The notes below the pieces were generated by a model. It was given only the letters and a program-made list of their open reading frames with translations, did not search any database and was not told the origin of the DNA. DNA of 64,000 nt from Rhizobium sp. Q54. Its GTDB lineage: Bacteria; Pseudomonadota; Alphaproteobacteria; Rhizobiales; Aestuariivirgaceae. The position numbers were made by a program, and so were the translations under genes. Location: contig CAMDBX010000003.1 in NCBI GenBank assembly GCA_945889445.1, forward strand, positions 49,835 through 113,834, read 5' to 3'. Every line of letters starts with the position of its first letter. The stretch's first letter is position 1. Shown here one piece after another: positions 25,663 through 34,420 of this stretch.

Positions 25663-26034
25663 ATGACCAGCCCTTCGATCACCATAGACCTTACGCCACA
25701 AGGCACCATGGAGCGGCTTGAATGGCTCGCCTGGTTCTCCGACTCGGCGCTCCGCATTCCCGGCACCTCGCGCAGCATCGGTGCTGACGGGGTGCTGAGC
25801 CTCGTGCCCGGCGTGGGCACGCTCGTCGGCACCGGCATGTCGCTTTACGTGATCGGCGAAGCGGTGCGCCACGGCGTGCCAACCCGCCTGCTCACCCGCA
25901 TGGGCCTCAACATCGCGGCGGATACCGCCGTCGGCGCCATTCCGGTGATCGGCTTCCTGTTCGACATGGCCTTCAAGGCCAACACGCGCAATCTCAACCT
26001 GCTGCGGCAGCATCTCGCGGAGACACATCGATGA
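25663..26034 (+). CDS. DUF4112 protein
   Basis: Protein of 123 residues in the DUF4112 family: IPGTSRSIGADGVLSLVPGV, then a hydrophobic helix, RMGLNIAADTAVGAIPVIG and FDMAFKANTRNLNLL. Two membrane-associated segments are likely (about 45-65 and 85-105). GGGAG precedes the ATG. Its stop overlaps the next ATG by 4 nt, so it forms a two-gene unit with the small membrane protein downstream. Function unknown. Confidence 0.85.
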   Translation: MTSPSITIDLTPQGTMERLEWLAWFSDSALRIPGTSRSIGADGVLSLVPGVGTLVGTGMSLYVIGEAVRHGVPTRLLTRMGLNIAADTAVGAIPVIGFLFDMAFKANTRNLNLLRQHLAETHR

Positions 26035-26327
26035 AGACGCTCGTCTGGGTTCTCACCATCACGGTACTCGCCCTGTGGTCGCTGGTGGCGTGGATCACCC
26101 ATGGCCTCGTGGGCGTGGCGGGTGGCCTCGTCTCCAGCAATGCCGACATCATTCCCGCTGATCCGCTTCTCATCGAGTGGGCGTCGTGGCTGGCCTCCGC
26201 CGGAACCGGCGTGGGCGAATGGCTGGTGGTGGCGGTGTGGGGCCTCGTCTCGCTGGTGCTGGTGGCGCTTGGTTTCGTCATCACCAAGCTGCTGCCGAAG
26301 CTCAGCCTGCCGCGTGCCAGGGCGTGA
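26031..26327 (+). CDS. Small two-helix membrane protein
   Basis: Protein of 98 residues with an N-terminal membrane segment (about 5-25), a second hydrophobic stretch (about 60-85) and a basic end (LPKLSLPRARA). No family recognised. Overlaps the DUF4112 gene (ATGA) at its start and the convergent marC-type gene by 26 bp at its end. Confidence 0.75.
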   Translation: MKTLVWVLTITVLALWSLVAWITHGLVGVAGGLVSSNADIIPADPLLIEWASWLASAGTGVGEWLVVAVWGLVSLVLVALGFVITKLLPKLSLPRARA

Positions 26328-26943
26328 TGGCGGAGACGCCGTCGATCATGAACTGCACGGCAAGCGCTGCCAGGATGATGCCGAGCAGGCGCGACAGCAC
26401 GGCGCGCCCGGTGACACCCATCAGGCGCGAGATGCGCTCGGCCATCAGGAAGCTCACGAAGCAGGCGGCCATCACCAGGGCCGCCACGCCATAGAGTGAG
26501 ATCAGCCACGTCACGCGGCCTTCGGCGCGCCCCGCCAGCAGGATCATGGCGGTGATGGCACCCGGCCCCGCCATCAGCGGAATGGCCAGCGGGAAGGCGG
26601 TGATGTTGCGTACGTGGTCGATGGTGATCGCCTGTTCGGCGGTGGTCTTCAGCCGCTCGCTGCGCCGGTCGAACACCATCTCGGCGGCGGAGGAGAGCAG
26701 CAACAGCCCGCCCGCGATGCGGAAGGCCGAAAGCGAGATGCCGAGGAGGTCGAGCAGCTTGGCGCCCCCAAGCCCTGCCGCCAGCAGGATGCAGAAGGCA
26801 ATGATCGAACCCCTGAGCGCCACCTCGCGGCGGTGCTCCTTCGTCATGCCATGGGTGATGCCGAGAAACAGCGCGCTCATCAGCACCGGGTCGGCGACGA
26901 CCAGCAGCGTGGCAATGGCGGAGGTGATGAAATCGGCGAGCAT
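26302..26943 (-). CDS. MarC family integral membrane protein
   Basis: Membrane protein of 213 residues with six hydrophobic segments, matching the MarC/YhgN family (DPVLMSALFLGIT near the start, IPLMAGPGAITAMILL in the middle, a conserved ILAALAVQFMIDGV end). The family was once linked to multiple antibiotic resistance, which was later withdrawn; function is unknown. 3' end overlaps the neighbouring gene tail-to-tail. Confidence 0.88.
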   Translation of the reverse strand: MLADFITSAIATLLVVADPVLMSALFLGITHGMTKEHRREVALRGSIIAFCILLAAGLGGAKLLDLLGISLSAFRIAGGLLLLSSAAEMVFDRRSERLKTTAEQAITIDHVRNITAFPLAIPLMAGPGAITAMILLAGRAEGRVTWLISLYGVAALVMAACFVSFLMAERISRLMGVTGRAVLSRLLGIILAALAVQFMIDGVSAITPWHAAG

Positions 26944-26984
26944 TTTGCCGTGCTAGCACGCGGGCGGCTGCCGCGCCAATGGCC

Positions 26985-28544
26985 TCAGCTGACGGTGTCG
27001 GGCAGCACGTCCTCGCGCCTGGCGATGAAGTCACGCAACCCCTCGGCAATGCCTTCGTCGATCTTCGGGGCCTCATAGTTCTGCAGCATGAGGCGCGCCT
27101 TGTCGCGGCCGCGCGTGGCGTGGTCCTTGGCACCCTCGGCCGACCATTGCTCGAAGGAGTTGAAGTCCATGATCGAGGGGCTGAAGAAGGCCTTCTCGAA
27201 ATGCTCCAGCGTGTGCTGGGTGCCGAGGAAGTGGCCCTGCGGCCCCACCTCGCGAATGGCAGCCATCGCCTCCTTGAAGTCGGTGAAGGACACGCCGCTG
27301 GCATATTTGTACCAGCCCACCAGCTGTTCGGCATCGGTGACGAACTTCGAGTAATCGCAGCACAGGCCCGCTTCCAGCCAGCCCGCCACGTGCCAGATGT
27401 AGTTGGCGCCCGACAGGATCGCGGCATGCATCAGCATGTTGGACTCGTAGCCCGCCTGCGCATCGTTGAGCTTGGAGCCGACGTGGAAGCCGGAGGTGCG
27501 CCACGGCAGATTGTATTTCCGCGCCAGCTGACCCATCAGATACATCATCTGTGCCGCTTCCGGCGTGCCGCCCATCGGCGCCCCCGATTTCATGTCCACC
27601 GCCACCATGAACTGGCCATAGATGACGGGCGAGCCCGCGCGGATCAGCTGGGTGAAGGCAACGCCCGCCAGCGCCTCGGCATTGACCTGCGCCACAGCAC
27701 CCACGGCGGAAGCCGGAGTAGACGCGCCACACAGCGCGAAGGGCGCGCAGATGACGGGCTGGTTGTGCGCGGCATAGACCTTCATCGCATCCAGCATGGT
27801 GGCGTCCCACACCAGCGGCGAATTGCAGTTGGTGATCGATACGACCACCGTGTTGTCCTTCACATAGTCCTCGCCGAACACGATGCCCGACATCTTCATC
27901 ACGTCCTCCGCCCGCTCCTTCGAGGTGACGATGCCCATGAAGGGCTTGTCGGAGTAGGTCAGCGCCGAGTGGATGATGTGCAGGTGGCGCTTCGGCACCG
28001 GGATCTCCATCGGCTCGACGCAGATCGAGCTCGAGGAATGCAGGGCCGGCAGCATGTAGGCCAGCTTGTGGAAGTTGTTGAGGTCCTCAAGCGAGCCATA
28101 GCGGCGCACATTGTCGAGGTCGCGCACATAAGGCGCGCCATACATTGGCACGAAGACCTGGTTCTGCCCGCCCACCTTGACGGTGCGCTCCGGGTTGCGG
28201 GCATTGAGGGTGAATTCGGAAGGTGCCGTGGCAATCAGGCTCATCAGCAGCGCGCGATCAATCCTCACACGCGTGCCGGTGACGCTGGCGCCGGCCGCCT
28301 TCCACATGGCGATCGCCTCGTCGTCGCGGAATTCGCAGCCCACCTCCTCGAGGATCTTCATCGATTCATCGTGGATCAGCTCCACCGCCTCGTCGGGCAC
28401 GAGGTTGTAGACGGGAATCTCGCGCACCAGCGTGGGGAAGGACGCCATGGGCGTGGCGCGCAGCGCCCGCCGCCCGTCACGCCCGCCGCCGCTGCGGCGT
28501 GAATGGGTGTTTGCGGGTGCAGCGGTGCTGGCGTCGGTCATCAT
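26985..28544 (-). CDS. MttB-superfamily methyltransferase without pyrrolysine
   Basis: About 519 residues, trimethylamine-methyltransferase superfamily (COG5598): DEAVELIHDESMKILEEVG, MYGAPYVRDLDNVRRYG, SGFHVGSKLNDAQAGYESN, and a C-terminal helix region. There is no in-frame UAG, so this is a non-pyrrolysine homologue like the glycine-betaine enzyme MtgB; the substrate is probably an N-methylated amine or betaine, methylating a corrinoid protein. No corrinoid protein gene is adjacent. Two ATGs (28544, 28541) follow AGGAG at 4 and 7 nt. A LysR gene lies immediately upstream. Confidence 0.88.
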   Translation of the reverse strand: MMTDASTAAPANTHSRRSGGGRDGRRALRATPMASFPTLVREIPVYNLVPDEAVELIHDESMKILEEVGCEFRDDEAIAMWKAAGASVTGTRVRIDRALLMSLIATAPSEFTLNARNPERTVKVGGQNQVFVPMYGAPYVRDLDNVRRYGSLEDLNNFHKLAYMLPALHSSSSICVEPMEIPVPKRHLHIIHSALTYSDKPFMGIVTSKERAEDVMKMSGIVFGEDYVKDNTVVVSITNCNSPLVWDATMLDAMKVYAAHNQPVICAPFALCGASTPASAVGAVAQVNAEALAGVAFTQLIRAGSPVIYGQFMVAVDMKSGAPMGGTPEAAQMMYLMGQLARKYNLPWRTSGFHVGSKLNDAQAGYESNMLMHAAILSGANYIWHVAGWLEAGLCCDYSKFVTDAEQLVGWYKYASGVSFTDFKEAMAAIREVGPQGHFLGTQHTLEHFEKAFFSPSIMDFNSFEQWSAEGAKDHATRGRDKARLMLQNYEAPKIDEGIAEGLRDFIARREDVLPDTVS

Positions 28545-28628
28545 GCGTCTCCTGGTGCAAGGCGCCATACAACGCCCGGGGCCGCATGCGTTCAAGCGAG
28601 GCTTTTGCCTCTCTCGCGTGAGTTAAAC

Positions 28629-29525
28629 TCAATCAACCTGCGCCAGCAGCCAGTCCCGCAGGATTTCCGCTTCCTGCTTCAGGGGCTGGCGCGTGGGCCA
28701 GGTGAGGTAGAAGGACTGCGGTGCCGCGATCTCCGCCGGCCCTGCCTTGGCCAGCAACTTGCGGGCGAGCAGCGGCTTCACCAGGCTCATCCAGCCCAGC
28801 GCCACACCCTGGCCGGCCTGAGCGGCCTGCAGCGCGATGACGTAAGAATTGAAGCGCCGCACGTTGAGCTTGCGGTGCGGCGCACCCGCCGCCTTCAGGA
28901 AATCCGCCCATGTCGTCCAGGTCCAGTCCACACCCTCGACCGAGAGCAGCGGCAGCGCCGAAAGCTCCTGAGCGCTCTTCACCTTGTGGCGCGCGAGGAA
29001 GGAGGGCGCCGCCACCGGAATGATGCGATCGCCAAACAGCAGGGTGGAAGCCTCGTCGGTGAAGTTGCCGTCACCATAGCGCACGCGGAGGTCCACGCCC
29101 GTCCGGTTGGGTTCATGCGCCCGGTCGGAGATGATGTGGTCAAGCACGATGTCCTGGTGGCGGGTCCAGAAATCGCCCAGCCGCGGCATCAGCCACAATT
29201 GCGCAAAGGCCATGGTGGTGCCGATCGAGACGGAGCGCGGGTTGCCCGACAGACCCACCTGACGGATGGTGGCGGAGACGCGCTCGAAGGCATCCTTGAG
29301 GCTCTGGTAGACGGCGTGCCCCTCGGGGGTGAGTTCCAGCGCGCGGTGGAGCCTGAGGAACAGCGGCCGCCCGATCTGGTCCTCCAGCGCCTTAACCTGC
29401 TTGGAAACTGCACCGGGCGTCACGCTGAGTTCCGCGGCGGCGCGGGTGAGGCTCAGATGCCGCGCCGCCGCCTCGAAGGCGGCAAGCGCATTGAGCGAGG
29501 GCAGATCATAATGGCGGCGGACCAT
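28629..29525 (-). CDS. LysR-family transcriptional regulator (GcvA-like)
   Basis: 298 residues. N-terminal winged HTH (LPSLNALAAFEAAARHLSLT, AAELSVTPGAVSKQVKALED) of the GcvA type and a C-terminal type 2 periplasmic-binding effector domain (VDLRVRYGDG, QAAQAGQGVALGW). It lies 84 nt upstream of the MttB homologue on the same strand and is divergent from an APC permease-SDR pair, so all three are plausible targets. Effector unknown. Confidence 0.92.
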   Translation of the reverse strand: MVRRHYDLPSLNALAAFEAAARHLSLTRAAAELSVTPGAVSKQVKALEDQIGRPLFLRLHRALELTPEGHAVYQSLKDAFERVSATIRQVGLSGNPRSVSIGTTMAFAQLWLMPRLGDFWTRHQDIVLDHIISDRAHEPNRTGVDLRVRYGDGNFTDEASTLLFGDRIIPVAAPSFLARHKVKSAQELSALPLLSVEGVDWTWTTWADFLKAAGAPHRKLNVRRFNSYVIALQAAQAGQGVALGWMSLVKPLLARKLLAKAGPAEIAAPQSFYLTWPTRQPLKQEAEILRDWLLAQVD

Positions 29526-29631
29526 GGCCCGGGAGACTAGGACAGGAACTGACGTGAGGAAAGCTCATTCGAAGCGTCTGCTCTGCCTGCAGAAGGGGCA
29601 GGATGGCTTGTTTTCAATCGGTTACGAAGCG

Positions 29632-29660
29632 TTGACCGGTTGTAAAATCCGTTACAGAAT
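29632..29660 (+). promoter_or_regulatory. Candidate APC permease promoter with direct repeats
   Basis: TTGACC (29632-29637), 17 nt, CAGAAT (29655-29660). Around it the near-repeats ATCGGTTAC and ATCCGTTAC occur 30 bp apart, about three helical turns, and could be regulator contacts, possibly for the divergent LysR protein. Confidence 0.45.
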
Positions 29661-29762
29661 GAACTTGGGGAAAAGGGGGCTCGCTGGTTCAGGCCGGTGA
29701 TACCAGACGCAATCACATAATCACGCCGCAAGTCCCCGTGGGCGTGGGGGAGATGCATTCGA

Positions 29763-31334
29763 ATGGCTGACAAAATGACGGAGGATAAAAAGCTCCTCCA
29801 TAACATGGGGTACGCGCAGGAGCTTTCGCGCTCCATGTCGAAGTTCTCGAATTTCGCGATCTCGTTCTCGATCATCTGCATCCTGTCGGGCGGCATCAAT
29901 TCCTTCGCCCAGGCGATCTCCTCCGTCGGAGGCGCCGGCGCGGGCATCGGCTGGATCGCGGGCTGCATCGTGTCCGGCATGTTCGCCCTGGCCATGGCGC
30001 AGATCGCCAGCGCCTTTCCCACGGCGGGCGGCCTCTATCACTGGGCCTCGATCCTGGGCAACAGGTTCTGGGGCTGGCTCACCGCCTGGCTGAACCTGCT
30101 GGGCCTCATCACGGTTCTCGGCGCCATCAACATCGGCACGGCCTACTTCTTCGCCGGCGCCATCGCCCCGATGTTCGGAACCACCGCCGCGGACGGCACG
30201 GTGACCACCTTCTTCACCGGCACCGACATGCAGGTCGTGGTGTTCGTCGCCATCATCACCATCCTCCAGGCGGTGCTGAACCACGTCGGCATCAGGGTCA
30301 CCACCTTCCTGACCGACATTTCGGGCTACATCATATTCGCCACCACGGCCGTTCTTGTCGTGGCCTGCCTCTACTTTGCCCCGTCGCTCGACTTCTCGCG
30401 GCTGTGGACCTTCACCAACTTCTCAGGCGAAGCCGGTGGGAATGTCTTCCCGCAGAGCGACAACATGCTCTACCTGTTCCTGCTCTGCCTGCTGCTGCCG
30501 GTCTACACGATCACCGGCTATGACGCCTCGGCACACACCTCCGAGGAAACCCACGACGCTGCCAACTCGGTGCCCAGGGGCATCGTCTCGGCCGTGCTGT
30601 GGTCGTCGCTCGTCGGCTGGGTGATGATCTCGGCCATCATGCTGGCGGTGCCGGACATGGCGGCCGGTGCGGCCCAGGGCTGGGGCGTGTTCTTCGGCAC
30701 GATGAACGCCGTGATCCCCGAGACGCTGCGCAACATCCTCTACATCGGCATCTTCATCGCCCAGCTTCTCTGTGGCCTGGCGACGGTGACGTCGGCGAGC
30801 CGCATGCTCTTCGCCTTCGCGCGCGACGACGGCATGCCGGTGGGCTCCGAGGCTCTTTCCAGCGTCTCGACCACCTTCCGCACGCCGGTGACGGCGATCT
30901 GGACGGCGACGGTGCTCTGCATCCTCTATGTGGTGCTGGCGATGACCATCAAGGTGGGCGAAACCTCGATCTACGTGATCGTGGTCAATTCCACGCTGGT
31001 GTTCCTGTTCCTGTCCTTCACCATCCCGCTGGTCGCAGGGCTGTTCGCCTATGGCACTGCCAAGTGGCCGAAGCCCGGTCCCTGGGCGATGTCCACGGGA
31101 ACCTACAAGCTTGTCACGATCCTGTCGGTCGTCGGCATGGCGATCATCCTGTTCATCGCCGTGGCGCCGCCCAACGAACGCGTGCTCTATGTGGTGATCG
31201 GCTTCATCGTCCTGGCGCTGATCTTCTGGTTCGCCGTCGAGAACAAGCGCTTCAGGGGACCGCCCGTCGGCGATGAGATCAAGCGCCGTCAGGCCGAGAT
31301 CGCCAAGAAAGAAGCGATGTTCGGCGAAACGTGA
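29763..31334 (+). CDS. APC-family amino acid/amine permease
   Basis: Amino acid-polyamine-organocation transporter of 523 residues with about 12 hydrophobic segments. The N-terminal FSNFAISFSIICILSGGINS and the GYDASAHTSEET motif in the TM6-TM7 region are typical of the AAT/GABA-permease branch. The SDR gene downstream starts in its stop codon (GTGA). Given the MttB homologue and LysR nearby, a methylated amino acid or betaine is a reasonable substrate guess. Confidence 0.9.
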   Translation: MADKMTEDKKLLHNMGYAQELSRSMSKFSNFAISFSIICILSGGINSFAQAISSVGGAGAGIGWIAGCIVSGMFALAMAQIASAFPTAGGLYHWASILGNRFWGWLTAWLNLLGLITVLGAINIGTAYFFAGAIAPMFGTTAADGTVTTFFTGTDMQVVVFVAIITILQAVLNHVGIRVTTFLTDISGYIIFATTAVLVVACLYFAPSLDFSRLWTFTNFSGEAGGNVFPQSDNMLYLFLLCLLLPVYTITGYDASAHTSEETHDAANSVPRGIVSAVLWSSLVGWVMISAIMLAVPDMAAGAAQGWGVFFGTMNAVIPETLRNILYIGIFIAQLLCGLATVTSASRMLFAFARDDGMPVGSEALSSVSTTFRTPVTAIWTATVLCILYVVLAMTIKVGETSIYVIVVNSTLVFLFLSFTIPLVAGLFAYGTAKWPKPGPWAMSTGTYKLVTILSVVGMAIILFIAVAPPNERVLYVVIGFIVLALIFWFAVENKRFRGPPVGDEIKRRQAEIAKKEAMFGET

Positions 31335-32098
31335 CAGGCAAACTCGCAAACAAGGTGGCCCTGATATCCGGCGGGGCCACCGGCATGGGGGGCGCTGCCT
31401 CCCGCCTCTTCGCGGCTGAAGGCGCCAGTGTCGGCATCGTCGACATCAACGTCCAGGCCGGGCTCGAGGCGGTGGCGGACATCGAGCGGGCAGGCGGCAA
31501 GGCCTGCTTCGTTCAGGCCGACGTCTCCAAGGCCGACCAGGTGAAGACGGCGGTTGATGAGGTGAGCGCCAAGCTCGGCCCCATCACCGTGCTCTTCAAC
31601 CATGCGGGTTCCATCGTCATCAAGCCGTTCCTCGAGACCACCGAAGAGGAATGGGACAGGCTCACCGACATCAACGTCAAGAGCATGTTCCTCGTCACCA
31701 AGGCCGTCCTGCCGCAGATGATCGCGGCGGGCGGCGGAGCGATCGTCTGCACCTCATCGATCTCGGCCGTGGCAGGCACGCCCATGGAGGTGCTCTACGA
31801 CACCACCAAGGGCGCCTGCCACATGTTCGCCCGCGCCATTGCGGTCGAGTTCCGTGATCGCAACATCCGCTGCAACGCGGTCTGTCCCGGCTTCGTGAGA
31901 ACGCCGCACGGGCTTCGCGAAGTGGCAGAGCTGCAGCGCTACGGCGTTGATGTCTCCGAGGCCGCACTTGCCGCCCAGCAGGGCCGCATCTGCGAGCCGG
32001 AGGAAGTGGCCCGCGCCGCGCTCTTCCTCGCCAGCGATGATGCGAGCTTCGTCAACGGAACCCATCTCTTCGTGGACAACGGCTTCACCGCGGCCTGA
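31331..32098 (+). CDS. Short-chain dehydrogenase/reductase
   Basis: Classical SDR, 255 residues, from a GTG overlapping the permease stop. NAD(P) motif GGATGMGG (about 14-21), Asp at the end of beta2 (VDIN) suggesting NAD preference, NHAG, catalytic Ser in TSSIS, and Tyr-x-x-x-Lys (YDTTK). The substrate is unknown; cotranscription with the permease suggests it acts on the imported compound. Confidence 0.92.
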   Translation: MTGKLANKVALISGGATGMGGAASRLFAAEGASVGIVDINVQAGLEAVADIERAGGKACFVQADVSKADQVKTAVDEVSAKLGPITVLFNHAGSIVIKPFLETTEEEWDRLTDINVKSMFLVTKAVLPQMIAAGGGAIVCTSSISAVAGTPMEVLYDTTKGACHMFARAIAVEFRDRNIRCNAVCPGFVRTPHGLREVAELQRYGVDVSEAALAAQQGRICEPEEVARAALFLASDDASFVNGTHLFVDNGFTAA

Positions 32099-32121
32099 CC
32101 GCTGCGTGACTTGAAAAATGC

Positions 32122-32149
32122 GAAGGGCGGCCCCGCGGGGCCGCCCTTC
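32122..32149 (+). terminator. Strong hairpin terminator after the SDR gene
   Basis: GAAGGGCGGCCCC (32122-32134) and GGGGCCGCCCTTC (32137-32149) form a perfect 13-bp stem, followed by TGCGTTTCC. Preceded by an A-tract, so it may work in both directions. Confidence 0.75.
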
Positions 32150-32337
32150 TGCGTTTCCATACCCACCGGCATCGTTACGCTGCAGGCCAGCCGCGGGCGA
32201 TGCGCGGTGGCTGGGTCATGGCGCATCGCAAGGACACGCCGGAACCCGGCAGCGGGACGCTTGCCCCGGTGGGGAGGACTCTCAGGCGCGCAGCCGCTTC
32301 GCCCAGCGGTGACGCATCGCCTGAGGCAACGCAGGCC

Positions 32338-32862
32338 TCAGGCGGCCTGGCGTTCCGCGGCCTCGAGCCGGCCGCAGCCGGCAACCAGGCCTTCCGCGCC
32401 ATCGAGCGCGCCGGGGATCAGCTCGATCCCCAGAAACCGCGCACGCTCCACCGGGCCGGGCAGATGCAGATCCGCCACGAGGCCGCCCGTGAAGCCGAAG
32501 CGCGCATAGTAAGGCGCATCACCCACCAGGATGATGGCCGCATGGCCGAGCATCTTTGCTTCCGCCATGGCATGGCGCATCAGCGCCGCGCCAATGCCCT
32601 TGCCCTGGTGCTTGCAGTCGACGGCCAGGGGTCCGAGCAGCAGCGCATGGCCGGCAGAGCCCGCCACCACGTCCCACAGGCGAATGGTGCCGACGAGCTT
32701 GCCCTTGGCATCGACAGCCGTGAAGGCAAGGCCCTGCGACGGCAGACGTCCCTCGCGGATGCGCTCGGAGGTCTTGCGGCGGCGCGTCTTGCCGAAGGCG
32801 CGGTCAAGCAGGCGCTCGCGGGCAGCGACATCGGTGGTGGTCTCGGTGCGGATCATGGTCAT
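32338..32862 (-). CDS. GNAT-family N-acetyltransferase
   Basis: Acetyltransferase of 174 residues. The acetyl-CoA loop is LAVDCKHQGKGIGAALMRHA (Q/R-x-x-G-x-G/A), after LLGPLAV, and the C-terminal YYARFGFTGG motif is typical of YhbS-like members. Start at 32862 with AGGAAGG 8 nt upstream; an ATG two codons later is possible. Substrate unknown. Downstream (32150-32337) I see no gene. Confidence 0.87.
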   Translation of the reverse strand: MTMIRTETTTDVAARERLLDRAFGKTRRRKTSERIREGRLPSQGLAFTAVDAKGKLVGTIRLWDVVAGSAGHALLLGPLAVDCKHQGKGIGAALMRHAMAEAKMLGHAAIILVGDAPYYARFGFTGGLVADLHLPGPVERARFLGIELIPGALDGAEGLVAGCGRLEAAERQAA

Positions 32863-32881
32863 GGGAAAAGCCTTCCTGTCA

Positions 32882-32903
32882 TCCCGGCGGATACGCGCCG
32901 GGA
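32882..32903. repeat. Possible diverged palindromic repeat half-element
   Basis: TCCCGGCG (32882-32889) and CGCCGGGA (32896-32903) pair around GATACG. With the preceding GTCA it resembles the core of the repeats at 13.4 and 20.3 kb but without the second arm. Related origin is uncertain. Confidence 0.35.
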
Positions 32904-32922
32904 ACCAAAGAAATTGGGAGGT

Positions 32923-32942
32923 CCCCCGGCACCTGCCGGGGG
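32923..32942 (-). terminator. Terminator of the decarboxylase gene
   Basis: CCCCCGGCA (32923-32931) and TGCCGGGGG (32934-32942) form a perfect 9-bp stem with a minimal loop, 21 nt past the decarboxylase stop. On the minus strand ACCTCCCAATTTCTTT follows. Confidence 0.6.
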
Positions 32943-32962
32943 CGACTGGAGTGTGAGTTACG

Positions 32963-34099
32963 TCAGATGACGTAGGACTTGAGCGGCGAGAAGCCGTTGA
33001 AGGCGACGGCCGCATAGGTCGTCGTGTAGGCGCCGGTGGCTTCGATCAGAACCTCGTCGCCCACGTTAAGCGTCACGGGAAGGTCGTAAGGCGACTTCTC
33101 GTAGAGCACGTCGGCCGAGTCGCAGGTCGGGCCTGCGATCACGCAGGGGGCCTTCGCGTCGCCGTCCTTCGCCGTCACGATCGGGTAGCGGATCGCCTCG
33201 TCCATCGTCTCGGCGAGGCCGCCGAACTTGCCGATGTCGAGGTAGACCCAGCGGATGTTGTCGTTGGCGTGCTTCTTCGAGATCAGCACGACCTCTGCCT
33301 TGACGACACCCGCATTGCCCACCATGCCGCGGCCCGGTTCGATGATCGTCTCGGGGATCGCGTTGCCGAAGTGCTTGGTCAGCGCCTCGTGGATGGCGTT
33401 GGCGTAGGAGCCCGTGCCCGGCACCTCTTTCAGGTACTTGGTCGGGAAGCCGCCGCCGAGGTTCACCATCTTGAGGGTGATGCCGCGTGCCTGCATGGCA
33501 TCGAAGATCGCTTTCGACTCTTCCAGCGCCGAATCCCAGGCCGCCAACCGCGTCTGCTGCGAGCCGACGTGGAAGGAGATGCCATAGGCCTCGAGGCCGA
33601 GGGCATGGGCGTGCATGAGCACGTCCACCGCCATGGCGGGCTCGCAGCCGAACTTGCGGGACAGCGGCCACTCGGCACCGGCACCATCGGTGAGGATGCG
33701 GCAGAACACGCTCGCAGCGGGTGCTGCGCGTGCGACCTTTTCCACTTCCTCACCTGAGTCGACGGCGAAGAGTTTGACGCCGAGGGCGTGGGCGCGCGCG
33801 ATGTCGCGCTCCTTCTTGATGGTGTTGCCAAACGAGATGCGGTCCGGCGTGGCGCCGGCGGCAAGGGCCATCTCGATTTCCGGCACCGAAGCGGTGTCGA
33901 AGCACGAGCCCATGTCGGCCAGCATCTTCAGGATCTCTGGCGCCGGGTTGGCCTTCACCGCATAGAAGATGCGGGTGTCGGGCATGGCGCGGCGGAAGGC
34001 GCGGTAGTTGTCGGCAATGACTTCGAGATCGACCACGAGGCAGGGGCCTTCGGGACGTTGGTCACGCAGGAAGTCGAGAATGCGGGCGGTGGCAGCCAT
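32963..34099 (-). CDS. Ornithine/lysine decarboxylase (fold III, PLP)
   Basis: Alanine-racemase-fold decarboxylase of 378 residues making putrescine (and perhaps cadaverine). PLP lysine in FYAVKANP (Lys49), DTASVPEIE, the HVGSQ motif, GGGFP, EPGRGMVG and the active-site Cys/Asp in PTCDSADVLYE. Alphaproteobacterial enzymes of this class can take both ornithine and lysine; sequence alone does not decide. Start at 34099 with GGGGAGATAC upstream. The message has a predicted leader of about 255 nt, and a polyamine-type regulation is possible. Confidence 0.93.
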   Translation of the reverse strand: MAATARILDFLRDQRPEGPCLVVDLEVIADNYRAFRRAMPDTRIFYAVKANPAPEILKMLADMGSCFDTASVPEIEMALAAGATPDRISFGNTIKKERDIARAHALGVKLFAVDSGEEVEKVARAAPAASVFCRILTDGAGAEWPLSRKFGCEPAMAVDVLMHAHALGLEAYGISFHVGSQQTRLAAWDSALEESKAIFDAMQARGITLKMVNLGGGFPTKYLKEVPGTGSYANAIHEALTKHFGNAIPETIIEPGRGMVGNAGVVKAEVVLISKKHANDNIRWVYLDIGKFGGLAETMDEAIRYPIVTAKDGDAKAPCVIAGPTCDSADVLYEKSPYDLPVTLNVGDEVLIEATGAYTTTYAAVAFNGFSPLKSYVI

Positions 34100-34355
34100 G
34101 TGGGTATCTCCCCGAATCAAAGGTAAGCGTTGCCTGAATCGGTATGATGACGGTCGCTCCACGCTTTGGAGACGTGGACACGCGGACGCTCATACTGACG
34201 TTCGCCTTGGCTTGATCGGGAAAGTCCCAATCGCACATGGGGCAAGGAAAGTGGTGCCTCTCAGTAACCCCGGCCTTTGGAGGAGCCGGCAGAGACCAAA
34301 AAGCCCGCACCGTCGTTGCTTTGGGGAAATCCTTGGGGCACGTGCGACTTTGGGC
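34100..34355 (-). promoter_or_regulatory. Long structured leader of the decarboxylase gene (speF-type?)
   Basis: From the predicted start near 34355 the decarboxylase message would have about 255 untranslated nt. It includes an imperfect long hairpin with CCGGC/GCCGG (34270-34289) inside an outer TCTCT/GAGAG helix, and GCGTGTCCACGTCTCCAAAG near the gene. An alphaproteobacterial leader family called speF lies before such genes; I could not check whether this one matches it. No good leader peptide is visible. Confidence 0.4.
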
Positions 34356-34361
34356 GAGCGC

Positions 34362-34390
34362 GATATGTGCTCGTTCGTTGTCACATGCAA
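34362..34390 (-). promoter_or_regulatory. Candidate promoter of the decarboxylase gene
   Basis: On the minus strand TTGCAT (34385-34390), 17-nt spacer, CATATC (34362-34367). It starts 31 nt past the stop of the upstream CDP-alcohol gene. Confidence 0.45.
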
Positions 34391-34420
34391 GAGTTTTCTG
34401 GCCTCGCGGGCCAAATTTTT

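Noticed and set aside
26985..28544. Pyrrolysine codon (in-frame UAG) in the MttB-like gene
   Set aside because: The reading frame is uninterrupted over its full length, so this is the non-pyrrolysine type.
32150..32337. Small ORFs between the SDR terminator and the acetyltransferase gene
   Set aside because: None has a ribosome site or a plausible protein composition; the stretch is treated as non-coding.
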